64,000 nucleotides of DNA from NCBI GenBank assembly GCA_973895155.1, contig OZ316894.1, forward strand, positions 22,816,001 through 22,880,000. The letters are read 5' to 3'. The notes beneath the pieces are model-generated. The model was not told the DNA's origin, searched no databases, and saw only the letters and a program-made list of their open reading frames with translations. Both the position numbers and the translations under genes were made by a program. Shown here piece after piece: positions 22,826 through 34,203 of the stretch. The stretch's first letter is position 1, and each line of letters starts with the position of its first letter. Origin of the DNA: Marsupella aquatica (Eukaryota; Marchantiophyta).

Positions 22826-25108
22826 TCACTCCCGATGGAGATTCTTGAGTCTAGAAGAAAGAGGGGGGTTCAAAAATCGACCATTCTCGCTAGTGCTGGT
22901 GGTGGATGCAGGCCAATCAGGGCGTTTACAAGATTGTCTAGAATTTTGCTTAGGTGAGGAGGTTTGGCCTTGTGCATCCTTCTTATTCTCCTTGGCACCC
23001 TGCAATTCGTCGCTATCACGTTCACTATACTCCACGTTGTTGTCAGAATTGTCTACTATGGTGGCTACTTTCGTGATTCGAGGTGTTGACCGTGGTCTTG
23101 CTCGAGCTGAGGGATAGGGATTGTCGTCTGGGGTGGCGACTTTTGTGATTCGAGGTCTTGCCCGTAGTTTTGCTAGAGCTGGGGGGCATTTTACAACTGG
23201 AATAGATTTACGGTGATTTGGAAATGACGTGACGGCATCGCAGCTACAAGGTGTACTAGGCGGACCTAAGCTTTGAGCTTTTGGGCTTGCGAAATATTGA
23301 CGTTCAGTTGACCGCCCTCTAGGTTTTTGAGAACTTCGACTTCTGCTGACCGTCTTCTCAAGGCATTGGCCCATCTTCCGCCTCTTCAAAGAGCTCCGCA
23401 GTCCTCGACGTCTCAAGCCCAAGCTTTGAGATCTTGGGCTTGCAAGGTTTCTATGTTCAGTAGATCGTCCTCGAGAGGTTTGACAAGTTTGCCTACTTTG
23501 CCTTCTACGAGACGGGCCTCGCTCAAATCCTTTTAACACGCGCCCCAATCCTCGCAAACTCGAGCTTTGGGATCTGGGGCTAGCAAGGTTTCGACGATCA
23601 GTTGATCGTCCTCGACAGTTGTGATGAATTTGACTTCTACTTCTTGTCTTGTCACTGGACCGGCCTCGCTTGAATCTCCTAAACACTCTCCCCGGTGCTT
23701 GCCGCAAACCCGAGCTTCGGGATCTTGGGCTTGCAATGTTTCGATGTTCAGTTGATCGTCCTCGAGAGTTTTGACGACTTCGGCTTCCATTGATCGTCTT
23801 CTCAGAAGACCGGCCCCGCTTGGATCTCTTGAACACTCGCCCCAATCCTTCTCCCAAACCCGAGCTTTGAGATCTGGGGCTTGCACTGTTTCGATGCTCA
23901 GTCGATCGTCCTCGAGAATTTTGACGACTTCGATTTCTACTGATCGTCTTCTCACGAGATCGGCCCCTCTTGAATCTCTGAAAGACTCGCCCCAATCCTC
24001 GTCTCAAACCCGAGCTTCGCGATCTTGGGCTCGCAGGATTTTGATGTTCAGTCGACTTTTCTCCAGAGCTTTGACGACTTCGACTTCTATTCAAGCTCTT
24101 CTCAGGTGATCTGCCCCTCTTGAATCTCCCAAACACTCCCCCAAATCCTTTGGGTTTTTGGGATGTTTGATCAACCTTTCCTTCATTGCTTGCACTTGGT
24201 GTTGGCCATAACCAACCTGTGAAGTTGCCAGTGGCACCCTTCTTGTGGGGGGTACTGGCTCCAGACCCAGTATCCTGATTCTCCCCTTGAAGATTGGGTT
24301 CAGACTCGTCTTGGGAAGTGGATTGAGTATCAGACCCACCTCCAAAACCAAACCAACTTTCAGTGAGGGACTTGGACTTGGGTCCTTTCTCTTTAGACTT
24401 GGATCCACTCTCGCCCCGGGCCGGTTCACTCGCCAACTCGAACTTGGATCCACTACCAGAGCCACTTCTACTACCAAACCAACTCTCAGTGCTAGACTTG
24501 CACTTGTTTGATGGTTTGGGGTTTAGTGACCCTGATCTGTGGTTCGGGGATCTTGATCGGTGGTGCGGAGATCTTGACCTGAGGTTTCGAGACCTTGACC
24601 TCGGGTGCGGAAATCCACTCTTACAGCTATCATGGCTATGGCTCCTATTTCCTTCACTCATTTCTATGCCAGAATGACTATTGGCGTGACCATTGACAAC
24701 CTTTTGCCTTTGAGAGTGCTCTACAAATTTTGGGCTGAGAATGTATTTGGTATTTCTTTTTCCAATAGGGATGAGTTTGCCTTGACGCACCAACTTTTCC
24801 AAGCTAAGTTTCAGTTTAGCATCAAACTTCTTCCCCAACCTCATGTCATAGTGCTTCTCAATGTCTCTAGCTATGGCCCTCTTGCTGGAGCCACGGTGTC
24901 CGAACGGGAAGGATGCACAGTTGAGGCGGAGAATTGCATCGTGAATGAGATGTGCAAACGTTCGACGGCGACACCCTTTTGACTTGGGTGTGGCCTTCCT
25001 TTTCTTTTTATATTTCTCTTCTGCTATCAGCTCATGCTTTTTCTTTGAGTGTTTTGCAATGCCCATGTCCTCCAAGGAGATGGCTTCCTCCATCCCTTCT
25101 GCTGGCAT
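22826..25108 (-). CDS. H15-domain protein with Ser/Arg-rich repeat tail (760 aa), gene A
   Basis: Predicted nuclear DNA-binding protein, by inference a sperm-type linker histone/protamine precursor. Single open frame from an ATG. Residues about 50-127 form an H15 winged-helix domain (TFAHLIHDAILRLNC ... SKRAIARDIEKHY ... LSLEKLVRQGKLI). Residues 137-147 carry a short motif (VVNGHANSHSG) shared with genes C and D. Then comes an RSRS-rich region, a GWLWPTP motif also seen in C, and six imperfect 50-residue repeats (about 316-613) with GRSTEHRN.ASPRS and GRVF.RFKRG. The acidic/polar C-terminus lacks known domains. It is far longer than a normal H1 (about 200-300 aa). Head-to-head with gene B, 1477 bp apart. 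H15 identity is secure; the sperm role is inference. Confidence 0.82.
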   Translation of the reverse strand: MPAEGMEEAISLEDMGIAKHSKKKHELIAEEKYKKKRKATPKSKGCRRRTFAHLIHDAILRLNCASFPFGHRGSSKRAIARDIEKHYDMRLGKKFDAKLKLSLEKLVRQGKLIPIGKRNTKYILSPKFVEHSQRQKVVNGHANSHSGIEMSEGNRSHSHDSCKSGFPHPRSRSRNLRSRSPHHRSRSPNHRSGSLNPKPSNKCKSSTESWFGSRSGSGSGSKFELASEPARGESGSKSKEKGPKSKSLTESWFGFGGGSDTQSTSQDESEPNLQGENQDTGSGASTPHKKGATGNFTGWLWPTPSASNEGKVDQTSQKPKGFGGVFGRFKRGRSPEKSLNRSRSRQSSGEKSTEHQNPASPRSRSSGLRRGLGRVFQRFKRGRSREKTISRNRSRQNSRGRSTEHRNSASPRSQSSGLGEGLGRVFKRSKRGRSSEKTINGSRSRQNSRGRSTEHRNIASPRSRSSGLRQAPGRVFRRFKRGRSSDKTRSRSQIHHNCRGRSTDRRNLASPRSQSSSLRGLGRVLKGFERGPSRRRQSRQTCQTSRGRSTEHRNLASPRSQSLGLRRRGLRSSLKRRKMGQCLEKTVSRSRSSQKPRGRSTERQYFASPKAQSLGPPSTPCSCDAVTSFPNHRKSIPVVKCPPALAKLRARPRITKVATPDDNPYPSARARPRSTPRITKVATIVDNSDNNVEYSERDSDELQGAKENKKDAQGQTSSPKQNSRQSCKRPDWPASTTSTSENGRFLNPPLSSRLKNLHRE
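23270..24160 (-). repeat. Six coding tandem repeats of about 150 bp inside gene A
   Basis: The plus-strand phrase CAGTTGATCGTCCTCGA and its variants recur at spacing of exactly 150 bases (about 23587, 23737, 23887). Translated, each unit is 50 residues with the order RS.EKT, SRSRQNSRGRSTEHRN, ASPRSQSSGL and GRVF.RFKRG. The number of units probably varies between individuals. Confidence 0.8.
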
Positions 25109-26585
25109 TTAGTTCAAAAAACACCCCTGTCTAGATACAAGTGTGCTTGACATCTCAAAGATGTATACACTACTGAAGTTTTGAGAATTGAACCTGTGGA
25201 GGATCACCAGAGCCGAAACAGTGGATAATAAGACTTTTTCCCATTTTGAGGAAATGTAAGAAGCCTACCCAACAGTGCCTCCCTAAAACAGTCTCCCTTC
25301 TTTGGAAATTTCTTTTCATTTAATCATTCCGTATGATTACCATTCAGAACATCATAATTGTAAATAGTCCTTTCAAACCAATGTGAGACAACTGCAGAAA
25401 ACTGTTGACATATCTTGTGCTATGAAACGAGGACATGGAGCTTGAATTCTCTTCTGGTTATTAACTACAACCATCTTTGAACCCTCTATAGTTTCCTTCA
25501 AGCAGAGTTTGTCCATAAAGCGTACCGAAATAATTATGAAGACCAAAGACCTCGGAAGTGACTTTCTACGCTTATACACCGTTGGAAGGAAGAAAAAGCA
25601 TACATGTTGAACAAAACAAACAATAATCCCTTCAAGATCAAGCATAGTGGTCCCTACAATAATCCGTATAGGGGTCTCTTCAAGGTCCGCATAAATTGGA
25701 TGCATGTTCCACTCTCGAGACCTATTCAAAAATTGTATTTCATGGTCATTCCTTTGGTTGCTTGGGTGCTGAAAAACCATTGTAATGTGTGATGCGTCCC
25801 ATGGTAGGCCCCCCTCCCCACCCTCACTCCCCTTTCCAACAGTCATGCATGGGCAACGAATAAAACTCAATGAATGATGAGAGATAAATCAATGTGTCGT
25901 TTCATTTTCCAAGATGCCCCTTCATGATGAGTGCAACCCTTTGCACGACGGTTGCATTAATTTAGAAGTTGGTCATGGTCTATACGGTCCAAAAAGACGC
26001 ACATCTTGAAAAACAAAACGGTGTACAAAAATGTGAGCTGCGAGCACCAAGACTGATGATCCAACGGCAGATAATGATATACAAGATATAATTGTCAAAC
26101 AAACCGATCATGTTGGAGTTGATGTATCTTCGAAAAGGATAAATACTTACGTCAAATAAATCCATTTATCGATGATCGTGACTTTTCATGATTTCGAGAG
26201 AATTTTGTAATTAAGACCGTCGGATTGACGCCACGTCAGCAATCCGAAGTCCCCAAGCGTCATTGGATGGTTTGGGAATGTGAGGTTTGCCAAGAGGATT
26301 TTGACAGTTTTCAAGCTTAACCCAAGGCTAAGCTCATGACTGAGGAGGTGTGAATTGATCCATGTGCAAGGAAAGGAACGAATGGGATGATTGGGCATCA
26401 ATTCTAAAGAGTGGCTGCAGCCAAGGATTTTTTCTATAATTACATGCTCCATACCATCCCGTCTAGTTTGTGGGGTCCTGTGTCATGGTTAGGAGATGAA
26501 CTATGCTTAAATTTTAGGCCTGCCCCTGCACCATTTCTCAGGTCTTTCACAAGCATGATTGGTTAGAGGTGCACCAGTTGTCACA
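25109..26585. promoter_or_regulatory. Divergent intergenic region between genes A and B
   Basis: The start codons of A (minus) and B (plus) face away from each other across 1477 bp, so both promoters must lie here. No motif was identified with confidence. A few short frames occur but none resembles a known protein. Confidence 0.5.
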
Positions 26586-27257
26586 ATGAGTGTTAAGGGG
26601 GAAGACGATTTGATGATTGGGGAGCCCTCTGGGTCTAAGGGGGCAGGCAAAGTCTTACCAACTTACAGTAGCTTAATTCACGATGTCATTAGTACGCTTA
26701 AGCAACGAGGGGGGTCAAGTGCTGTTGCAATTCGCAAGACCATTGAACAAAAGGTGGGCCCAAAGTTGGGACCTAACTACAAGAAGATTGTTGGCTCCAC
26801 ACTGTCCAAGTTGGCCAAGTCGGGGAAGTTGATCAAGACTGGCAACACTTTCAAGTTGAGTCCACAATTCAAGCAAGAGAATCTTCGTCGTCGGAGGCGC
26901 CATCGACATAAGAAGGGTCGAAAGAGGCGCAGGAGGAGACGTAGAAGAAGAAGACGTGGGAGGAGAAAAGGTCGCAAAGGGAGGAAGCATAGGAGGAGGA
27001 GAAGGAGGAGGTCTAGAAAAGGTAGGAAAAGAAGAAGGAGAAGAAGAAGAAGAAGGTCAAGAGGCAGACGATCAAGATCCAAATCCAGATCAAGATCACC
27101 CCGTCGTCGTCATCGTCGCCGTCGCCGTCGGAGAAGAAAAAGCCGAGGAAGAGGAAAATCCCATGCAAAATCACATGGAACAAAAAGAGTTAGACATGCA
27201 TCACATGTCCACATTCATCAAGCTAATTCAGAACAAAGTTCTATAGGGGGAGATTAG
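26586..27257 (+). CDS. Linker-histone H15 domain with poly-arginine protamine-like tail (223 aa), gene B
   Basis: Predicted sperm chromatin protein. I chose the ATG at 26586; the frame is open further upstream but only from a TTG. Residues about 24-93 are a clear H15 domain (TYSSLIHDVISTLKQRGGSS, AIRKTIEQKVG, YKKIVGSTLSKLAKSGKLIKTG). From about residue 100 to 205 the chain is almost entirely Arg with Lys, His and Ser, including an RSRSKSRSRSPRR patch of the SR-kinase type. The last 30 residues are His/Ser-rich. No intron seen. Closely related to gene E (about nine differences over the 82 residues from the H15 start into the tail). In the liverwort Marchantia, sperm protamines are known to be cut from such H1-derived precursors; cleavage here is inference. 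Confidence 0.9.
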   Translation: MSVKGEDDLMIGEPSGSKGAGKVLPTYSSLIHDVISTLKQRGGSSAVAIRKTIEQKVGPKLGPNYKKIVGSTLSKLAKSGKLIKTGNTFKLSPQFKQENLRRRRRHRHKKGRKRRRRRRRRRRRGRRKGRKGRKHRRRRRRRSRKGRKRRRRRRRRRSRGRRSRSKSRSRSPRRRHRRRRRRRRKSRGRGKSHAKSHGTKRVRHASHVHIHQANSEQSSIGGD

Positions 27258-30179
27258 AGTCCCCTTATCCATCCTTAGTTATCAAGCAGACAATTCTTGT
27301 AGGGTGATGCACTTTAAATATATTAAGTGTTAGCCTTCTGGAGATGTCTGACTTGAACAATTTTAGCCCTTTCAGAAGTCTGGAAATCATTTCTCATGGC
27401 TACAAGTAATTCCAGGCAGAAAGAAAGTGAATAAACTTAATTTATGCATATGTTTTAATTTGCTTAGTAGCTTGAAAACGTGATGGAGCAAGCTAAGCCC
27501 ACATATACACGGTGTCAATCCTTGTTTCACTATGCAACATGGTGGTGAGCATGTGACAGCTACATACACTCCTGGGAACAATTGTACTTCTACATGGTCG
27601 GTTCAAGAAAAACCATCCAAAGTTTAGGAGCAATTAGGTTAACTAGCTAGATACCAGCCAAACCAGGACCCAAACATGATTCTCAACAAGGTACCTGCTA
27701 CATTGATCATATGAAAATAAAAAAATTAAATAATGCACTTGTTTGGTGAAAATCATAAGTTGAATGTACATCTTCTACCCTTTTATCAAGCATGGTTAAT
27801 GATTAGTTCAATCAACTGGAACTCACAAGAGCCCAAGGGCTACACAGACTTTTGCACAGATCCTGATATTCATGCTTCCATAGGTTTTGTTGTCTGCCAA
27901 GGCAACTCCTACATGATCTATTCTGCACCTCTTTTCTGCTTGTTGCTGAGCTGAACTAGAGTGGGCCTGCCTAGCTGATGACCATCCTCGTTCTCGTCTT
28001 GAATTTGGAGTGATCCCTCAATTTACCCCTTGATGTTTTTGAAGTTGCCTTGTTGTTTGTTGGGTAAGTCGGTTCTGTCTTGCTCAAAGTAAAGGTTCCA
28101 TGCCTATATAATTGGCAGTGCTTTTCTCTGAAATAATATATCCTGGTTTCCTTTTCAACCCTCTTAGATGGATCAGCTGCTGGCATCCCGGTCCTATTGA
28201 TTTTCAGTTATAGTACATTATCTTTGAATTGTTAGCAACCCTGGCCCTGAACAACATTCTCTACAACGATGAAGGCTCCTGTGATTGAGTTTCACCATGC
28301 CTGCTGAGCATCATGCCACACGGAGTGCTTGCAAACACTATTCCTTCAATCACCTGTCCAGGATGAGTTTTAACATAACAACTTTTACGGACTCACTGTG
28401 TGCTGGCAAATTTGTTGGTGGACTTGGTTTGGCTTGTGTTAACTAAGACTCTTGAATCGTTATTGTTGGTTTGTTTTTTGTTGGTGGATACCATGATTTT
28501 GTGGCTGACTAGATCCCACTCGAGATCCAATCTGGTCTCTTGTTCCTGACCAGCCTGCCCGTGGGTTAGGCTGCGGCTCTTGCTTGTGCCGTCTCCCTGA
28601 GTGTGGTCATTCTCGGTTTGTATATATGTCTGTTTTCAGTTGCCCTGTTGGTTGTGGTTCTTGCCGCTCCTAGCTTGGATATAAAGTTTGCTCTGAAATA
28701 GAAGTTAGGGGAAGTCATTTGACTTCAAGTTCTACCATCCACTAACATTCGTGGTTACTTCCAGTCATTGATCTGCATGGCTGAGATGCAAAGCATCTTT
28801 CCCTATGAAACTAGGCTAGTCCACTTGGATATTCAATTGGGTTCCTAATCACTGATATTGTTTAAATTTGGGTTTAAATATCTTAATTTGAGGCTTATTC
28901 TGTTCAGGGTAGTGACTCACCAGCTACGCAAAGACTTGAACTTTATATCTAACATTTGCCATTGGCAAGTCCATGTCAGTCCCTAGTCCATAGGTGGGTG
29001 CATCGGTTATTCTTAAAGTGTGTGAGAGATATATGTAGCTTTTGGGCAACTTCGTTAGAACTCTTACCTTCAGTATTGTACCTCTTTCTGGACAAACCAA
29101 GAGTATTATGTTTTAAGTACAAGTCCAACAAAATGAATAGACAAAAATATGTACAAGTCCAACCTCATATCCATGGATGGATCCAGCATGTTCACTGGAT
29201 TCCAAACCCCATGCAACCAAAACGGGCAGCCAATTTACATTAAAAAATTGTCTGTATGTCTGCTGAATTAATCAAAGATGCTATTTCATATGAAGAGAGG
29301 ACCAAGATTGAAGGCCAAATGAGAAATGTATGTCATCCTTAAATACCCTAAAGTGTGTGTAAGCTCAGCTCCATGATCAAATGAGTGGTGATAATGGGCT
29401 ACATTACAGTACCCAAAAGCAACCACAGTTAAGGACTTTTCGCAGCTCATAATCTAAACAAAGCCCTTGAACCAGTACCTTACCCTAGTCAAAGGGTTGA
29501 AACAATACAGGACTCTAATTAGAAGAAAACAAAAGCCACAAATATTCAGCCTTGAATGAGAACTAGGAGTAGAATCGGGAGTAAAATTAACCTTAACTAA
29601 CATTTCCTGAGGAGCCCGTCCAGCCAGAGGTTTCACCCCAAAAGTTAACCTACCAACTAACCAAGTCTTCTTCTAGGGTATTCATTTAATTTATAAGCAG
29701 CTTCTTTACAAGTAGCTAAAACTCTTTATTCTATATTATTTTGACCCCAATCTAGACAAGGTTGCTCATAAATTACAATAAATAATATTAGCTACCAGAA
29801 CAAGTTGAATGATGACAGGAAGAAACACTGCAGTATTGCTGTCCTAGATGGCACAGGCCATGCAAAAGATATTTTTTATTTTTTATTGCAGGAAATAAGA
29901 CAACGCCAACAAATATTATCCTGTTTAAATCATTGGAATTTAAAAACATTGCAGACACTGAAATGTCAGTGTTTACACCGCATGTTTAGACTGTTCTTAA
30001 AACTTGCATAATAATTGTTTTTTCAAAGTTACACAAATGCTCTAAAATATTTTGTTGGTCAGGTCCAAAATTTGTAAGTGTTATATATTTATAGCACGAT
30101 CCCCATGGGACTGCTGTACTACACACCACCAATATTCTTGTGAAAGTATGTTCCTATTGTGGATTTGTTTATAAGGAGT

Positions 30180-30330
30180 CTGTAGCATTAGTGGGGTAAG
30201 TAGTGCCACATGTACCTAACATCTGTAAAATGGGTTTCAATCTTAGTTTGGCAGCCTTGCCATATTTAGTACATGCCTGAGTACATGTGAGCCTTGCGAC
30301 CCTTTATGGTCCATTATTTTTGAATTACAA
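30180..30330 (+). mobile_element. Possible degenerate tRNA-derived SINE
   Basis: TAGCATTAGTGGGGTAAG near 30186 resembles an A box with inserted bases and GGGTTTCAATCTT near 30231 a decayed B box. The phrase GAGCCTTGCGACC near 30290 resembles GAGCCTTGCAACT in the SINE at 14290. Weak, and called mainly on that similarity. Confidence 0.3.
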
Positions 30331-30984
30331 AGTGATCTCACACTGCAATGGGAGATCAACAAGTCTTATCTGGGTGCGCACAAGTTGGCCAGCTTCGCTA
30401 CCTGACCATGGACAACCTGTAACTACGCCACAAGTGAAGTCGTAAAATTTATCCAGAACTATGACCTTCATAGAAAAATGATGAAGTTCAAAAGGTCACC
30501 AATACCTGCTCAACATTACCAGCTGAGCAAGATGTTCTGGTTGCTAGAGGACAATGTCACTTTGGAGTTGCAAGGGAAGCTGTTCTTTGACTCTTTGGGC
30601 AAGCGGGAGAACAGGCATACTGTGGCCTCCTGCAAACCAACTAATTATTGCGCTGCACTTTCAGGAGCCAAGGTTGGAGATCTATGTGAGTCAGATTGTG
30701 TGCGGGATTGTGTGCATGGGGGTGCCCAGCTGCGGAGACCGTGATTCCGGCATGTTTGATCTTGTTGCTGACCCCAGAGTGGAGTTCTTACAATCCAAGT
30801 TTTTATCATGGAAAACCATGAGTGGATCTTAGAAGAATCTGGCAATGAGACTTGATTGGGGCTAAGGACAGCCAATTAGTTGGCATCCTTCAAATTACCT
30901 TGGAGTACTGCAGAGAGCACCTCCAGGGCCAGGATGACAATTTGAGGAAGTCAAAAGGAGATGCTCAGAGTTAAGAGGAGCACT

Positions 30985-31118
30985 TTTGTGTACATACACA
31001 TCACTACACAACATACATTGTGTGTCACACACATCCAAATTAAAGTAGGCACAAACAAGCATAGGAGAATGGGATATAAGTGGAACTCATGTCCACACAT
31101 GTCCAAAACCCACAATAA
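30985..31118 (+). repeat. Dispersed repeat shared with 51411-51545
   Basis: TACATACACATCACTACACAACATACATTG...GGGATATAAGTGGAACTCATGTCCACACATGTCCAAAACCC matches the other copy with scattered differences. The second copy sits just beyond the Ty3/gypsy fragment, so this may be an LTR or untranslated piece of that family. Confidence 0.6.
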
Positions 31119-32057
31119 TCTTCACAAGAATCAAACCACAATTGATGCCAACAACACACAACCGATCACGTTTGATCCGATCACACACGTATGCTGAGCC
31201 ATGTACACGCACCTTGCGTTCAAGGAATCCATGTTTATGTATACAAATCTGGACGGCCACACCATAGCTGCCAAAGCTCATGCTTGAAGACTCAACATCA
31301 AAAGATGAGGCCTCCAAGCCGCCACAAGGGATAACTATCCCAGCCTTCAAACGTAGAGAAACCCTAAAGTGCTCAATAACACACAGTCATATGAAAGCTC
31401 TAAACTCAGACAACATGATATATTCTAATAGTGTTCATAATGGTGTGACAACGTATTGTTTTCATAACAGGCAAGCAATATTTGCATATTGTGCCAATAT
31501 TATTTCTAGTCAAAGTGGTTTAGAGGCTAGGCCTTGTTAGAGGCTAGGTTGAAGATAAATTTTCTAAAATTCCACACTTCAAATAAAGTAGGAGACACCA
31601 TTTAGGTGGTGCTACACTGTCTATTGTTTTCTTAGCCTTACATTGGAACATCCAAGTGATCAATATATGCATCTAAGCACCCTTTCTAAAAAATTCCCAA
31701 GTATACATAGCTACTCTATTAATCTGTTCATGGTCTCCACATCTGAAGCTCCATATTTAAGTAAAGTAATTTGAAAGCCACAAGTAGCCACAAGTATTGG
31801 CAAAATAGCCAAATGAATACAAGTATAATTTACTTTTATGCCATGCAAGCTCTTGAAATGTTGCATACTCATGCAAAAGTAGTCTTGAACTCTTGCAAGT
31901 AAAGACTATGAGTAAGAGCACTCTACAAGATTGACAAGCCTTGGGGATGTAAACTAGGATCTCTTGGACAGATGGAATACTCTCCGTGACCATTGAGATA
32001 AACCATTCAGTTAGGATATATGAGACTCAACATGAGATCTTCTAGCTAGACTTGGAT

Positions 32058-33608
32058 TTAATTAGGGCTGGCAGAAGGCTCTGAAGTCTGAGGCCCAATA
32101 TCTAAAGGTCTCTGAGTACTAGAAGGGGTCTTGGAAAAATCTTGAGGCCTGGAGGGGCCTCCCTCACAAGTTGTAGTACTTGTACGGTCGGAGCCAAAAG
32201 CACCACGAAGAGAATCCCTAACTTTCTCCAAAAGACTTCTCCGGCTTGGAAGACCTCTACTTCTCTCCTTCATAGCATGAAATCTGTCATGCTCCTTCCT
32301 AGACCTATTTTTTACCATGGGCGTGCTGCCTTCTGATGTTGTGTTGCTCATGTCCTCATCAGCATCCTTGTCGATGTCAGACATTGAACTGGGAGGTGTT
32401 TCATAATGAAAGTTGTCAATGGGATCCAGGGAGCCTTCAGAAGCCTCACTTGCTACATAGTGAGAATCCACTTTTGACAGGTGAAGGGATCCCATTGGAG
32501 TAAGTAAGACAGGTTTCTCCTGACGCTCGCGGATTCGAAGCCTCTGAAATTTACCGTACCTTGATCCCTTTGCACAACCATTTGAGTCTCTACCAGATTT
32601 GTAGTTCCTTTTTTGAGACATGGGCATGTGCTTCCATTTCCCTAGCATGTGTTTGCTATAAGTTTTCCTCTCTTCATTGTGGGCCTCAGCTTTAGCATTT
32701 TTTTCGCCTTCAACTTTGTCTTCCTTGGAGGGCCAAAGCCACTTTCTTATACTACCCCCAAAATAATTGCTGCTGGATCCCTTCTTTGACTTTGTCTTCT
32801 TGCCACGATGGCGAGCTCGGCCATGTGCACGATGTTTTGTCCTCGTCCAACCCCTCCCCCTTTTTCTCCTCCCTCTCCTCTTCCTTCTCCTCCTTCTCCT
32901 CCTTCTCCTCCTACTATGAGACCGCCTCCTATGAGATCTGCTCCTACTTCTACCCCTGCTCCTACCCCTACTTCTATATTTGCCAATTTCCACTCCATAT
33001 CGGAGGTTTGCAGCTCCATCAATGACCTTGAGTCGTGCAATTTTTTTCAGAAATGCTACACTTGGTTTGTACTTCAAGCCCTTGTTCTTGCTACCAATAG
33101 AGATAAGCAAGCCTTTTGCCACAAGCCTTTCAAAACTCAGTTGTAATCTCACTTTGAACTTCTTCCCAAGTTTCAACCTGTAATGTCTTTCAATGTTCTT
33201 TAAAATTTGCTTATGGCTGTATCCAGAGCGGTGAATGTGGGAACACTTGAGGCGGAGGAAAACGTCATGAATGAGATGAGCAAATGTTGCATGGTGATGT
33301 CTAAGCATTGACACTGTGGATTTTCTCTTCTTCCTCTTCCTCTTCTTCTTCCTCTTCTTTTGCGAGCTCTTACTCCATACCTTCCGCCACCATGATTTCT
33401 TCTTCACTTTGGTCTTCTGTTTGGCCATAGCTTTTGTTTTTATGACTGGGGGCAGCGATTGCTCTAACCTCAGCTCATCCTCCATTTCCTCCTCTTTTCC
33501 ATCTGATTCGGGTCCTGGGGAAAATTCTGATGTTGACTCATATTCGATGTCATCAATGGATGCATTTTCCGAACATTGGTTACCTCGAGAGGCAAACAAT
33601 GATGACAT
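32058..33608 (-). CDS. H15-domain protein with Arg-rich segment and acidic C-terminus (516 aa), gene C
   Basis: Single frame from ATG. The N-terminal 50 residues are acidic/Ser-rich, followed by a Lys/Arg-rich linker (about 58-98). The H15 domain spans about 107-185 (HATFAHLIHDVFLRLKC ... HKQILKNIERHY ... LSFERLVAKGLLI). Next comes the motif LKVIDGAANLRYGVEI (193-208) shared with A and D, then an RSRS/poly-Arg stretch (about 211-272), RKWLWPS as in A, and about 230 residues of polar, partly acidic sequence ending in a Ser/Pro-rich tail. That long non-basic C-terminus is unlike ordinary H1. By inference it is a precursor whose basic middle could be released. No divergent partner was found upstream. 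Confidence 0.82.
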   Translation of the reverse strand: MSSLFASRGNQCSENASIDDIEYESTSEFSPGPESDGKEEEMEDELRLEQSLPPVIKTKAMAKQKTKVKKKSWWRKVWSKSSQKKRKKKRKRKKRKSTVSMLRHHHATFAHLIHDVFLRLKCSHIHRSGYSHKQILKNIERHYRLKLGKKFKVRLQLSFERLVAKGLLISIGSKNKGLKYKPSVAFLKKIARLKVIDGAANLRYGVEIGKYRSRGRSRGRSRSRSHRRRSHSRRRRRRRRRRKRRGRRKRGRGWTRTKHRAHGRARHRGKKTKSKKGSSSNYFGGSIRKWLWPSKEDKVEGEKNAKAEAHNEERKTYSKHMLGKWKHMPMSQKRNYKSGRDSNGCAKGSRYGKFQRLRIRERQEKPVLLTPMGSLHLSKVDSHYVASEASEGSLDPIDNFHYETPPSSMSDIDKDADEDMSNTTSEGSTPMVKNRSRKEHDRFHAMKERSRGLPSRRSLLEKVRDSLRGAFGSDRTSTTTCEGGPSRPQDFSKTPSSTQRPLDIGPQTSEPSASPN

Positions 33609-34172
33609 GTTTCAATCCCGGTTTGATTTTTAATCCTGGTGAAACTGGTGACCACCTGTAATCCAATTTCTCTTGGGAATTCAGTTTGGAAACTAGCATG
33701 AAATGTGAGTACTGTGTCTTAAATTTTGTAGTGTGCCAACTTTTCTGACATTTCATGTATAGCCTTGCCAGAATTATCACCCCTTTCAATGACATAGGGA
33801 TGTCAAGAGGACCAAAGAGATTATTTGGCACCTATTTCACGGGTCTTAACAGATCAGGCTCTGTAAAATGTAAAATTTGGAGGATAGTTAACCAAAAAAA
33901 AATTGATTCTGCAAAAACAAAGAATGAGTCCCAAAGTGCTTGGAAGTGGCCAAGCTCCACGGTAATTTTTTTGGCTAGGTATGATTTATGGTCAAACTGA
34001 TAACGTGATCCTAAAAGGACTGAAGCAATAAAGGCCAGATCATCAACTGTTTAGTACACTTAGAGGAAAGTCCCTAAGAATTCCCTTAATATGAGAGCTT
34101 ATTCATGTGTCAATAGGGTATAATTATGTTGAAAACAGAAGCAACAACCTGTAACAATAGCAGATTTTATCG

Positions 34173-34203
<31 letters not shown>

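Larger units (their letters stand above)
27258..32057. other. 4.8-kb stretch without recognised gene
   Basis: AT-rich, with only short frames that resemble nothing known to me. It contains a possible SINE remnant near 30183 and a repeat shared with 51.4 kb (both listed). It separates gene B from gene C. Confidence 0.45.

Noticed and set aside
26559-26585. Upstream extension of gene B (VRGAPVVT)
   Set aside because: It begins at a TTG; the ATG at 26586 aligns with the ATG of gene E.
26715-27082. Leu-rich and Ser/Thr-rich frames opposite gene B
   Set aside because: They are the antisense of the Arg-rich coding sequence; the same applies to frames opposite genes C, D and E.
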